Below, piece after piece: positions 8,578 to 15,785 of a stretch of 64,000 nucleotides of DNA. Origin of the DNA: Paraburkholderia haematera (GTDB lineage: Bacteria; Pseudomonadota; Gammaproteobacteria; Burkholderiales; Burkholderiaceae). The stretch is taken from contig NZ_CAJNBK010000009.1 of NCBI RefSeq assembly GCF_905220975.1, positions 1-64,000 on the forward strand, in the 5' to 3' direction. The notes beneath the pieces were generated by a model that was not told the DNA's origin, made no database searches, and saw only the letters and a list, made by a program, of their open reading frames with translations. Position 1 is the stretch's first letter. Each line of letters opens with the position of its first letter. Both the position numbers and the translations under genes were made by a program.

Positions 8578-9984
8578 TCAATAGACGAAGCCCGCTGCGC
8601 CGACGAGGCGCGGCGAATTGCCGGAAAGTGAATCGACACCGAGCGAATGCTGGACGGCAAATTCGATATCGCTGCTCGGGCGCATGACGTCATCGAGCGC
8701 GCCGTGCAGTTGTCCGGGGCCGGTGGGCGCGACGATATACGGCGTGACGATCGCCACGAGCTCGGTTTTCTTGCTCTGGTAGTTCTTTGACGAAAAAAGC
8801 TTGCCGAGCACCGGTAGGCGGCTGAGTCCGGGTAGCGCGGAAAGTACGTCGCTCGTCGAGCTTTGCAGCAGCCCGCCGATAGCGAAGCTCTGCCCGCTAG
8901 AAAGTTCGACGGTGGTCTCCATCCGTCGCACTGTCAGTGCGGGAACCACGATCGAGTTCAGCGTAATGCTGTTGCTCGGGTCGATCTCACTGACTTCAGG
9001 CCGCACAGTAAGGCTGATACGATTGTCGGCCAGCACGGTCGGGGTGAAGTTCAGTGAAACGCCGTAAGGCTTGTATTCGATCGTGATGGTGCTTGTTGTA
9101 CCGCTTTGAGGGACCGGGATGGGTAGTTCGCCGCCTGCGAGAAAGCTGGCCGATTGCCCCGACATCGCGGTCAGGTTCGGCTCCGCGAGCATGGTCATCA
9201 ACCCCTCTTCGTCGAGTGCGTTGAGAACGGCTTCGATCGAGCTCGCGCCTGTCACAAACTGACCGATGATCGAGAAGGCGCCCGCCGTCGGCGTCGCTGT
9301 GCTGCCGTAGGCAAGCCCGCCCTTGAAGTTGCCGGAAGCGCCGAGCGCATTCCAGTTGATGCCGAGCTGTTGAGTGACGTTGCGGTCGACTTCGGTGATG
9401 CGTACGCGGAGCAGGACCTGGATCGGATGAGCGATCGTTAGCCTGTTCACCAACTGCTCCTTGCCGTGCAGATACGGCTGCATCGCTTGCACGACGGCAT
9501 CGGCATCGGCTGCGCTCGGCACCGCACCGCTCACCGTCAACGACCCGGGTGCGCTCGTGGCCCTGATGCCGAACCGGGGGAAGCTGTTGTCCAGGAGGCG
9601 CTGAATCGAAGCGGTATCGGCCGCGACGCTGACCGTCTTGCGCAGAATTTCCTTGTTGTTGGCGCCCAGCGCAAAAAGCGTGGTTGTACCCGCTTTCTTG
9701 CCGAGCACGTAGACAGAGCGCGGCGACGGCACCTGCACGTCGGCTACCTCGGGGTCCGCGACGAAGACGGCGACGGCCGGGGTCGGCAGTGTGATCATCG
9801 TGCCGCTGCCGGCTGGGACCGAGAGCACCTCGGCAGCCGGCCCCGCCCACGCGAAGCCGGCACCCGGGCCGGCAAGCACGGCGAGGCAAAGCAGTGTCGC
9901 GACAAAGGAATAAACGGCACAGCGGTGACTTGCGAAGCTGCCGGCGCGGCGTGAAAAGCGTAGAGCGCGTGTGAGGCTGGACAT
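8578..9984 (-). CDS. rcpA: RcpA/CpaC outer-membrane secretin
   Basis: The 468-residue protein has a signal peptide (hydrophobic core VATLLCLAVLAG, ending near FAWA), an N-terminal pilus/BON-like region (VADPEVADVQVPSPRSVYVL) and a C-terminal secretin domain. The secretin signature ELPIPVPQSG with VSLNFTPTV and IAIGGLLQSS-type strands is present. It should form the outer-membrane ring through which the Flp pilus exits. The ATG at 9984 lies eight bases after the rcpC stop. The frame is open for another 83 codons upstream, but those overlap rcpC. Confidence 0.92.
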   Translation of the reverse strand: MSSLTRALRFSRRAGSFASHRCAVYSFVATLLCLAVLAGPGAGFAWAGPAAEVLSVPAGSGTMITLPTPAVAVFVADPEVADVQVPSPRSVYVLGKKAGTTTLFALGANNKEILRKTVSVAADTASIQRLLDNSFPRFGIRATSAPGSLTVSGAVPSAADADAVVQAMQPYLHGKEQLVNRLTIAHPIQVLLRVRITEVDRNVTQQLGINWNALGASGNFKGGLAYGSTATPTAGAFSIIGQFVTGASSIEAVLNALDEEGLMTMLAEPNLTAMSGQSASFLAGGELPIPVPQSGTTSTITIEYKPYGVSLNFTPTVLADNRISLTVRPEVSEIDPSNSITLNSIVVPALTVRRMETTVELSSGQSFAIGGLLQSSTSDVLSALPGLSRLPVLGKLFSSKNYQSKKTELVAIVTPYIVAPTGPGQLHGALDDVMRPSSDIEFAVQHSLGVDSLSGNSPRLVGAAGFVY

Positions 9985-9992
9985 GATGGGTC

Positions 9993-10994
9993 CTAGGATC
10001 CTGCGGCTGTTGTGCCGGTTGCCTCTGCAGCGGATGTCCGTGCTGCATGCGGCGTGCCGGGGGGCAGCGGTGGCAAGCCCGGCGTATCTGTGGATGTCGG
10101 GCCCGCCGACGGGTTGCCTGCCTGCTCGACGTTGGCGCCGCGGTAAATGGTCACGTGCGGAGGAGGCGCGGAAGTTTTGCGCGGGGCGTCGGAGGCCAAC
10201 TCGCGCAGCCCGCGCGAGACGTCGCCAGCCCACACCGGCGGCGTCGGTGCATGCGTCACGTCCTCGAGGTCTGAGGCGTGCCTGTCGCGTGTGGCAAAAC
10301 TGCGCAGCGCGAGCGACAGCGTGCCGAGATGCGCGGCGACCGTGATGGCCTGGGCGCTCGTCGGTGTGACTTCGAATGTCGCGGTGCGCACATTCAGGCT
10401 CGGAGCAGCCGCATCTTCCTTAGGACGCCGGAACGCCGAGCCAACGGCCAGCACGCGCACACGCTCGGCCACCGTCTCGGACTCGACGGCGCGAGCCGGC
10501 GCGACGTTGACGCCGCCGTCAGCGCGAATCTGCTGCGTCAGCAGCACGTCGACATAGTCGCCCGGCTGGATCAGTCCTGCGTTGCCGGATACATCGTCGA
10601 CGGCGACCGAGATTGCGCGCATGCCGGGTTTGAGCGCGGCGGCTAGAAACCCGGGTGCGCTCGGCAGGATCACGTCAGCCGTGCCGAGCGGTGTGCCCGC
10701 GCGCACGGCATGGCGCAGGAGATCGCCTTTCAGATCCTGCTCGGTGCCGGCTTCCCCCGAACCCTCCAGGAGCATGCCCGCCAGAGCCTGGCTGCGCGGC
10801 ATCGTTTTCCAGACGAGGTCCGAATCACGCAAGAGAAGCCCGTCCGGGAGGTCGTCGGCCGCGGCACGCACGCGCACCGTTGGCGGAGGCGCCGCCGACG
10901 ACGGGCCGGACGAGGCAAGAAAGAGCGCACGGATGACGAATGCGCCAATCATGGCGATGACGACGAGCGCAGCAAGCTTAATGATGTTTTGCAT
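9993..10994 (-). CDS. rcpC: RcpC/CpaB pilus assembly protein (SAF domain)
   Basis: The 333-residue protein has one N-terminal membrane helix, then a SAF/beta-clip domain (VRVRAAADDLPDGLLLRDSDL) and the CpaB signature PGMRAISVAVDDVSG with PGDYVDVLL. The C-terminus is Pro/Thr-rich and probably disordered. RcpC/CpaB proteins are periplasmic partners of the secretin and are needed for Flp pilus production. It lies between the prepilin peptidase gene and the secretin gene, in the conserved order. Confidence 0.9.
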   Translation of the reverse strand: MQNIIKLAALVVIAMIGAFVIRALFLASSGPSSAAPPPTVRVRAAADDLPDGLLLRDSDLVWKTMPRSQALAGMLLEGSGEAGTEQDLKGDLLRHAVRAGTPLGTADVILPSAPGFLAAALKPGMRAISVAVDDVSGNAGLIQPGDYVDVLLTQQIRADGGVNVAPARAVESETVAERVRVLAVGSAFRRPKEDAAAPSLNVRTATFEVTPTSAQAITVAAHLGTLSLALRSFATRDRHASDLEDVTHAPTPPVWAGDVSRGLRELASDAPRKTSAPPPHVTIYRGANVEQAGNPSAGPTSTDTPGLPPLPPGTPHAARTSAAEATGTTAAGS

Positions 10995-11009
10995 GGCGGC
11001 GCGTTTTCT

Positions 11010-11573
11010 TCAGACAAGACGCGCAAGAGCAGGAAGCGCGAATTCAGCGTGATGGCTCACAGCAGGTCCACGCAGGCCAAAGGCCGTGTGATTGCCGAAG
11101 GTCGGCTGCAGTAGGACCGCGATGATGCCCCCAAGCGCGAGTGCGACGCCATACGGCACGCCGCGCGATAGCGCAATCCAGTCGAGGCGTCCTACCACCG
11201 CTGCCAACACAGGGATGCGCTTCATGGCAGCCGCCGTAAGTACCGTAAGCGTGACGAACAATCCGCAGAGGGACACAATGACGAAAACCGTCCAGGATTG
11301 CGGACCCGCCCAAAGAAAGACGGCGGCTGCAAGCTTGACGTCACCGCCGCCGAGCCAGCCGAACCGGAAAATCAATCCAGCCAGTGCCAGCGACAAAGCA
11401 CCCGCGACCACATGCGCTGCCAACGAGGCGCCGGTGCATTGGGTCAGGGCCGCGTCGACGAAGTAAAGTGCGGCAAAGACGGCGACGGCGGCATTCGGCA
11501 AACGCCGGGTATGCAGATCAAGAAGGGCGAGCATCGTCAGCATCATGCAAGCCGCTGCTTTGATTACGTCCAT
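11010..11573 (-). CDS. tadV: TadV/CpaA prepilin peptidase
   Basis: This 187-residue polytopic membrane protein has the type IV prepilin peptidase (A24) features. The first catalytic Asp is in LLDLHTRRLPN and the second is in the GxGD-like box GWLGGGDVKLA. It lacks the N-methylation domain of PilD, as is normal for TadV. It should cleave the Flp, TadE and TadG-type prepilins. ATG 11573 is chosen (GGTG upstream); GTG 11582 and TTG 11618 are possible alternatives. Confidence 0.9.
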   Translation of the reverse strand: MDVIKAAACMMLTMLALLDLHTRRLPNAAVAVFAALYFVDAALTQCTGASLAAHVVAGALSLALAGLIFRFGWLGGGDVKLAAAVFLWAGPQSWTVFVIVSLCGLFVTLTVLTAAAMKRIPVLAAVVGRLDWIALSRGVPYGVALALGGIIAVLLQPTFGNHTAFGLRGPAVSHHAEFALPALARLV

Positions 11574-11664
11574 GTGTGTCACCGGTTGCCGAATGCGCCG
11601 AAAGATACAGCCGCCCAACTCGCGTGTACGCGTTTTGCACTGGACGGCCGCGAGGATTAACCAA

Positions 11665-11859
11665 TCATGCCGCCGGGGAAATCTGGTTTTTGATCGTGGT
11701 CATCAGAGTCGTAAACAGTTCTGGGAGGCCACCGGTGGTACTGCTTAGCACGGCGCCGGCTGCGACCACCGCAGTCACGACGATGCCGGCGAGAACCGCA
11801 TATTCCAGCGCACTGACGCCACGCTCGTCGCGCGACAGGGATCGAATGAAACGCAGCAT
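11665..11859 (-). CDS. flp: Flp/Fap-type major pilin
   Basis: The 64-residue prepilin has a short basic leader ending DERG, then VSALEYAVLAGIVV: the Flp motif with Glu and Tyr at positions 5 and 6 after the processing Gly, and a single hydrophobic helix. This is the structural subunit of the tad pilus and the first gene of the operon. AGGAG at 11866-11870 lies six bases upstream of the ATG. The 91-base gap to tadV could hold an attenuator that lets flp be made in excess, but none is obvious. Confidence 0.93.
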   Translation of the reverse strand: MLRFIRSLSRDERGVSALEYAVLAGIVVTAVVAAGAVLSSTTGGLPELFTTLMTTIKNQISPAA

Positions 11860-11913
11860 GAAAGACTCCTGAAAGTATGGCGGTTATGACCGCTTTGCCG
11901 TTTAGCTACAAAA

Positions 11914-11932
11914 GAGGAATAGGTCATTCCTC
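11914..11932. promoter_or_regulatory. Inverted repeat upstream of the tad operon
   Basis: GAGGAAT and ATTCCTC form a perfect 7-bp inverted repeat with a 5-base spacer, 55-73 bases upstream of the flp start. It is placed where an operator or 5' leader hairpin would control the whole pilus operon. The regulator is unknown. Confidence 0.4.
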
Positions 11933-12527
11933 AGGATTACTATCGGCAGGTGGCCAGGAAACTTGACCCCGACACGTGAGATGAAGGCACGAGGCCGGTA
12001 TCCATGAAGAGCATCTTATTGCTGGCTGCAACGGAACGATCCGCTGAGAAGGTGCCTGAATCGGGTTCAATTTACGCATTCACTCGGCCTGCAACCTTGC
12101 AACGGAATGAGACAGGGCCGGCTGCCCGCTGCAGGGCGAGTACAGCGCGCCGCCGCAGTAACATCCTTCCGCAGTGCAACATGGTTATTCAGGAAACCAT
12201 AGTTGTCGCTCTTTCCGTTTCGGGCACGTCGAGTCAGGTCGTGCCGTCGCGGTTCGCCTGATTCACGTCGAGTTCGGACTCCTGCCTGAGATGACCTGCG
12301 GCAACAATTGTCTGATGAATGACGGGTTCACATCGATCCGCAGCGGGGGCGAGTCTGGAAGTTGGCTTCAATGTTCACAATTGCCGATCGAATGACCGGT
12401 TGCAGGTGTGGAGTTGGCGTTTAAACGTCCGAGTGACAAGCGGATTCGGCACGCCGGTCCTGGCGTGCCGAATCCGCTCGAACGTTCATCTCAACGACCG
12501 GGGCGAACGCTGCCGCGCCGGTGCTGC
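11933..12527. other. Gene-poor stretch upstream of flp
   Basis: No convincing coding frame is present. A plus-strand frame at 12004-12261 lacks family similarity and a ribosome binding site. The stretch holds the presumed flp promoter region at its left end and the strong hairpin at 12439-12478, listed separately. Confidence 0.5.
12439..12478. terminator. 17-bp perfect hairpin
   Basis: Positions 12439-12455 and 12462-12478 are perfectly complementary (17 bp) around a 6-base loop. It lies 50 bases downstream of the DUF1488 gene, on the side where minus-strand transcription leaves it. No T-run follows on either strand, so it may be a rho-assisted terminator, an mRNA 3' stabiliser or a protein site. 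Confidence 0.5.
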
Positions 12528-12851
12528 TTACATCGCGCTTCGTGCGCTGGTATGCAGATCCGATCTGCTGTCCCTGTTACCCGACGGAATGAAATCCGTT
12601 GTCTGAAGTGCAACCGTGTCCGAGCTGGCAATCGAGCGCTTCTTGCTGGCTCGAACCAGAACGCGCTCCAGACACTGATAGAAGAGTTCGAGTTGTTTCG
12701 CGTCTGAGGCCCGCCGCTCGAGGTCGAACACATCCTCAAGCACGCGGCGCGAAACATAGAAACGTTGAAGTCCGTGGGCAATACGAACCTGGAAGACGAC
12801 GCCGTCACTGTTGTGCGACACCGCTGCCCAAATCAGCTCATGGCTACTCAT
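12528..12851 (-). CDS. DUF1488 family protein
   Basis: The small protein (107 residues) has the DUF1488 pattern: a beta-strand region (GVVFQVRIAHGLQRFYVSR) followed by the helix signature RRVLEDVFDLE and a second helix (ELFYQCLERV). Function is not established for the family. I start it at ATG 12851 with GGGGG upstream; an earlier ATG at 12914 would add 21 residues without family similarity. The last 20 residues are a Ser/Arg-rich tail outside the domain. Confidence 0.65.
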   Translation of the reverse strand: MSSHELIWAAVSHNSDGVVFQVRIAHGLQRFYVSRRVLEDVFDLERRASDAKQLELFYQCLERVLVRASKKRSIASSDTVALQTTDFIPSGNRDSRSDLHTSARSAM

Positions 12852-13034
12852 GGAGCCCCCGTGGATCACAAATTTAAAAGCAGAAGCTGGCCAGTCCATG
12901 GTGGCACAGGCCAATATTTTTCAAAATTGTGACGCACACTGCTTTGACATTTTTACCACGGTTGCGTCTTGCGGCGCAGCAGGGTGTCAGTGCGTGCCGC
13001 CTTTCAACGCGCGGCACGCGATACGTCTGTCTGC

Positions 13035-15152
13035 TTACTGCGAACCCGCCCACGTCTGGCCGGTCGGCGACGAATCCCCGATGCCCGGAAAGTCGACATA
13101 GGCGCTGCTGCAATCCACCGCGTTCGCCGTACTCAGCAACTGCGATGCGGTGCCGGTCAGGACGACCCGATTCGCGGTCGACGGGAAAATCGGCAGGTTC
13201 ACATTGTTCAGCGTCAGGTTCGCGTCGGACGTGGTGACCGCCACGTTACTCGGCGAATCGGCGAGCACGTTGGTGAGCGTCATGCCGAGCGGGAGTGCCG
13301 CATGCGTGATGCCGCCTGTATTGGCCTGGAATCCCTCGAATACCGCCGAAGTGCCGCCAATGATATGCACGTTCGACAACGAGATGTTGTGGAAGTCCGG
13401 ATAGAGCGGCGACGTAGGATTCGGCAACGCCTTGGTGCTGTAGTACGGCGTGAACAGCAGTGCCTGCCCGCTATTGCGAATACAGATGTTGTTGTAATTG
13501 ATGTTGGTCACGATGCCGCCTCGTGCCCAATCGGACTTGATGCGCAGCGCCTGTTCCGAGCCATCGAACGAATTGTCGTAGACCTGGATGTTGGTGACGC
13601 CAGCATTCGTTTCGCTGCCGATTGAGATGCCATGGCCCGCATAAATATGGTTGTGGGCGATGACAAACCCGTATTGCCGATCGGTTGCAACGTTGCGGTT
13701 GCCGTCGATGCCGAACAAGCCTGAGCCGGTCGGACTCGGGTTATTGGATCCCTTCGGAGAGATGTCGTCGTCGCCGGTGCTGATGTAGTTATAGGCAAAG
13801 ACGGCATTCTTGAGGTACCCGTCAAACGCGATCTTGCCGGCCGCCGAGTTTTTCGTGCTTCCGATCGCCAAAGCCTGAACAACCGGCTTGGAAGAGGAAC
13901 CCGGATCGAACGCGTCCGTGTTCTTGGCCGTGTCGACCGTCGGCACCATGCCCAGATAATTCGGATTGCCATTGCCCGCCGGGTTCGCCGAAGCCGACAG
14001 TGACGGCGTCTGGACCTTGACGTTCCAGACCGTGAGTCCGTCGACGCCGCTAGGCACGACGTGGAAATTGGCGCTGTTGTTCAGCGTGATGCCGAAGAGC
14101 GTCAGATTCTTCGCGTAGTTGAAGACCATCATGCGGAAGTTCGACTGCGAGCCGACCCCGGTTGTACCGTTCTCGATCATGTTGCCGAGCCACGCCAAAT
14201 CCCACCAGGTCATGTGTCGGGACGAGGCTGAAGGATCGACGAAGGTGCCGCCGTCGTCGCAGGGCGTATTGACGCCAGCCTGCAGTCCCTTTGCATAAGA
14301 CGCATAGGTGTTCGTGCAAGTCAGGTCGACGCGCATCAACGGATAGAGGGGGTTCGAACTCACGATCTCGGATGCAGCCCGGCCGTCGATACTGCCGCCG
14401 CCGACGACAGCGGAATTGACGAGGTAGCTGCCGCCGATCAGTGGCAGGCAGTTGCTGGAGCTCCCTGCCTTGGTCGAGCTGACCGCCGTGTTAGCGCAAT
14501 AAGGCCCTGCCACGTTGGGCGCATAAGCCATCACGTCGCGCGTCGCATAGACCGTCACGCCCGTGTCGATCCAGAGCGTGACGCCAGACGGTAGCGTGAG
14601 CGGTCCCGTAATAAACGCGTTGCCCGGGCCGGTACTCGATACAACCAGATGAACAGCGAATTGTTGGGCGTGATATTGCGCAGCAGCCAGTTGCTGGGCC
14701 GACGCGCCAGAAATGTTGACATTCGGCGCGGCCGCCGCGGTCTGCGATGCGGCCGCTGCGGAGTCCGCAGCATAGATGGCTGCGCCGACCTGAGCGTCTA
14801 CCGCGGCGCCGCAAGCGTCGAGCGCCGCCTGAATGCGCGCCTGATCCGGATTCAGAATGGCAGACGTCGTACCGCTATCGGCTTCGGGCCCCAGCGCGCC
14901 GCTGGGTTGGCGTACCAGATTGTTACTGGCTTCGAGCGTGCTGCAGACCTGGCTGGCAGTCGGCAGTTGCGGCGCGGACGGAAGCGCGGCATCGCTTTTA
15001 GCCACCCCGACCTTGAATGCAGCGGGTGCTGTTGCCGCCGGAGCGGTATTGCTGGTCGAAGATGCAGGCAAACTGTCACCACTACCGCAAGCGGAAAGTG
15101 ACACGGCAAGCGTTGCGACTATGCATGGGAAAACTGTAAATCTATCAAGCAT
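13035..15152 (-). CDS. GH28 polygalacturonase-like lipoprotein
   Basis: The 705-residue right-handed beta-helix enzyme should hydrolyse alpha-1,4-galacturonan (pectin) at the cell surface. All four GH28 motifs are visible: NTD (411-413), DDD (461-463, within STGDDDISPKG), GHG (506-508) and RIK (537-539). The N-terminus is a lipoprotein signal with the acylated Cys at about 22 (LSAC). Residues 25-150 form an Ala/Ser-rich linker that is longer than usual. AAGGA lies six bases before the ATG. Control is probably through the promoter and two operator-like sites at 15597-15727. Substrate range (galacturonan or rhamnogalacturonan) cannot be read from sequence. Confidence 0.88.
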   Translation of the reverse strand: MLDRFTVFPCIVATLAVSLSACGSGDSLPASSTSNTAPAATAPAAFKVGVAKSDAALPSAPQLPTASQVCSTLEASNNLVRQPSGALGPEADSGTTSAILNPDQARIQAALDACGAAVDAQVGAAIYAADSAAAASQTAAAAPNVNISGASAQQLAAAQYHAQQFAVHLVVSSTGPGNAFITGPLTLPSGVTLWIDTGVTVYATRDVMAYAPNVAGPYCANTAVSSTKAGSSSNCLPLIGGSYLVNSAVVGGGSIDGRAASEIVSSNPLYPLMRVDLTCTNTYASYAKGLQAGVNTPCDDGGTFVDPSASSRHMTWWDLAWLGNMIENGTTGVGSQSNFRMMVFNYAKNLTLFGITLNNSANFHVVPSGVDGLTVWNVKVQTPSLSASANPAGNGNPNYLGMVPTVDTAKNTDAFDPGSSSKPVVQALAIGSTKNSAAGKIAFDGYLKNAVFAYNYISTGDDDISPKGSNNPSPTGSGLFGIDGNRNVATDRQYGFVIAHNHIYAGHGISIGSETNAGVTNIQVYDNSFDGSEQALRIKSDWARGGIVTNINYNNICIRNSGQALLFTPYYSTKALPNPTSPLYPDFHNISLSNVHIIGGTSAVFEGFQANTGGITHAALPLGMTLTNVLADSPSNVAVTTSDANLTLNNVNLPIFPSTANRVVLTGTASQLLSTANAVDCSSAYVDFPGIGDSSPTGQTWAGSQ

Positions 15153-15596
15153 TGTCCATCCTTATAATAAATACTACTAATCATTCAGACTCGTTGCCGA
15201 TTTACTCCGGCTGGTCGTCAGCGACCTGCTTTCACGTTAACCAATCTTGCCGTTGAGGCTCTCGCGTGACCGCGACAGCGGCCTTGACTGCGGAACGTAG
15301 CCGGCAGGGTCCCGAGCGGGATCGGAAGCGCCTCTGACCGCCGTCGTGTCAGACCTTGCGCAAAGCGCCGCGCGAAAAACTATCGACCGATCAAGTTGAG
15401 AATTCCCGCTGAAACGGTGACACGAGAGTCAGCACATTGATCACGCTGAAGAGAACCGCGAGATATGAAGAAGCGGGCCTGGTAGGGGTCGCCTCTTGGG
15501 ACATCCCAGTCGCAGCCGATGATTTCGGTGGGTTGTCCACGTGCAACGCACGCACGCGCCTTCTGGCAAGTATCCGCGCACCACGCCCTCTATTAA

Positions 15597-15626
15597 GTTA
15601 TACGATGACATATGAATTCTAGTCAA
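15597..15626 (-). promoter_or_regulatory. Predicted promoter of the GH28 gene, overlapping an operator half-site
   Basis: On the minus strand TTGACT (15621-15626) and TATAAC (15597-15602) stand 18 bases apart and read as a sigma70 -35/-10 pair pointing at the GH28 gene. The half-site GTTATACG (15597-15604), with a degenerate partner at 15609-15616, covers the -10 hexamer. A start here would give a leader of roughly 440 bases. This is prediction from consensus only. Confidence 0.5.
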
Positions 15627-15703
15627 CATACGCGCGACCGTACATGCGGTACTTACCCGATGATTCGCTAATCAAAGGATTTCGTAAACATGCTGAAATA
15701 ATA

Positions 15704-15727
15704 TTGTTATACGACAACGTATAACAA
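15704..15727. promoter_or_regulatory. Perfect operator-like palindrome upstream of the GH28 promoter
   Basis: TTGTTATACG and CGTATAACAA form a 10-bp perfect inverted repeat with an ACAA spacer. The same GTTATACG half recurs at the predicted GH28 -10 element, with the two centres about 109 bases apart, roughly ten helical turns. This looks like a two-site repressor arrangement (GntR-type spacing is possible). It differs from the GAAAACGTTTTC sites of the 39-42 kb uronate module. The remaining gene-free DNA between 15153 and 15785 shows no coding frame. Confidence 0.55.
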
Positions 15728-15785
15728 CGATCCGACGTTCAACCACTCCGGCACCGAGCGCACACCGCGCCCACTCACCTACGAA

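Noticed and set aside
12004..12261. 85-codon plus frame upstream of flp
   Set aside because: Low-complexity translation, no ribosome binding site, no family.
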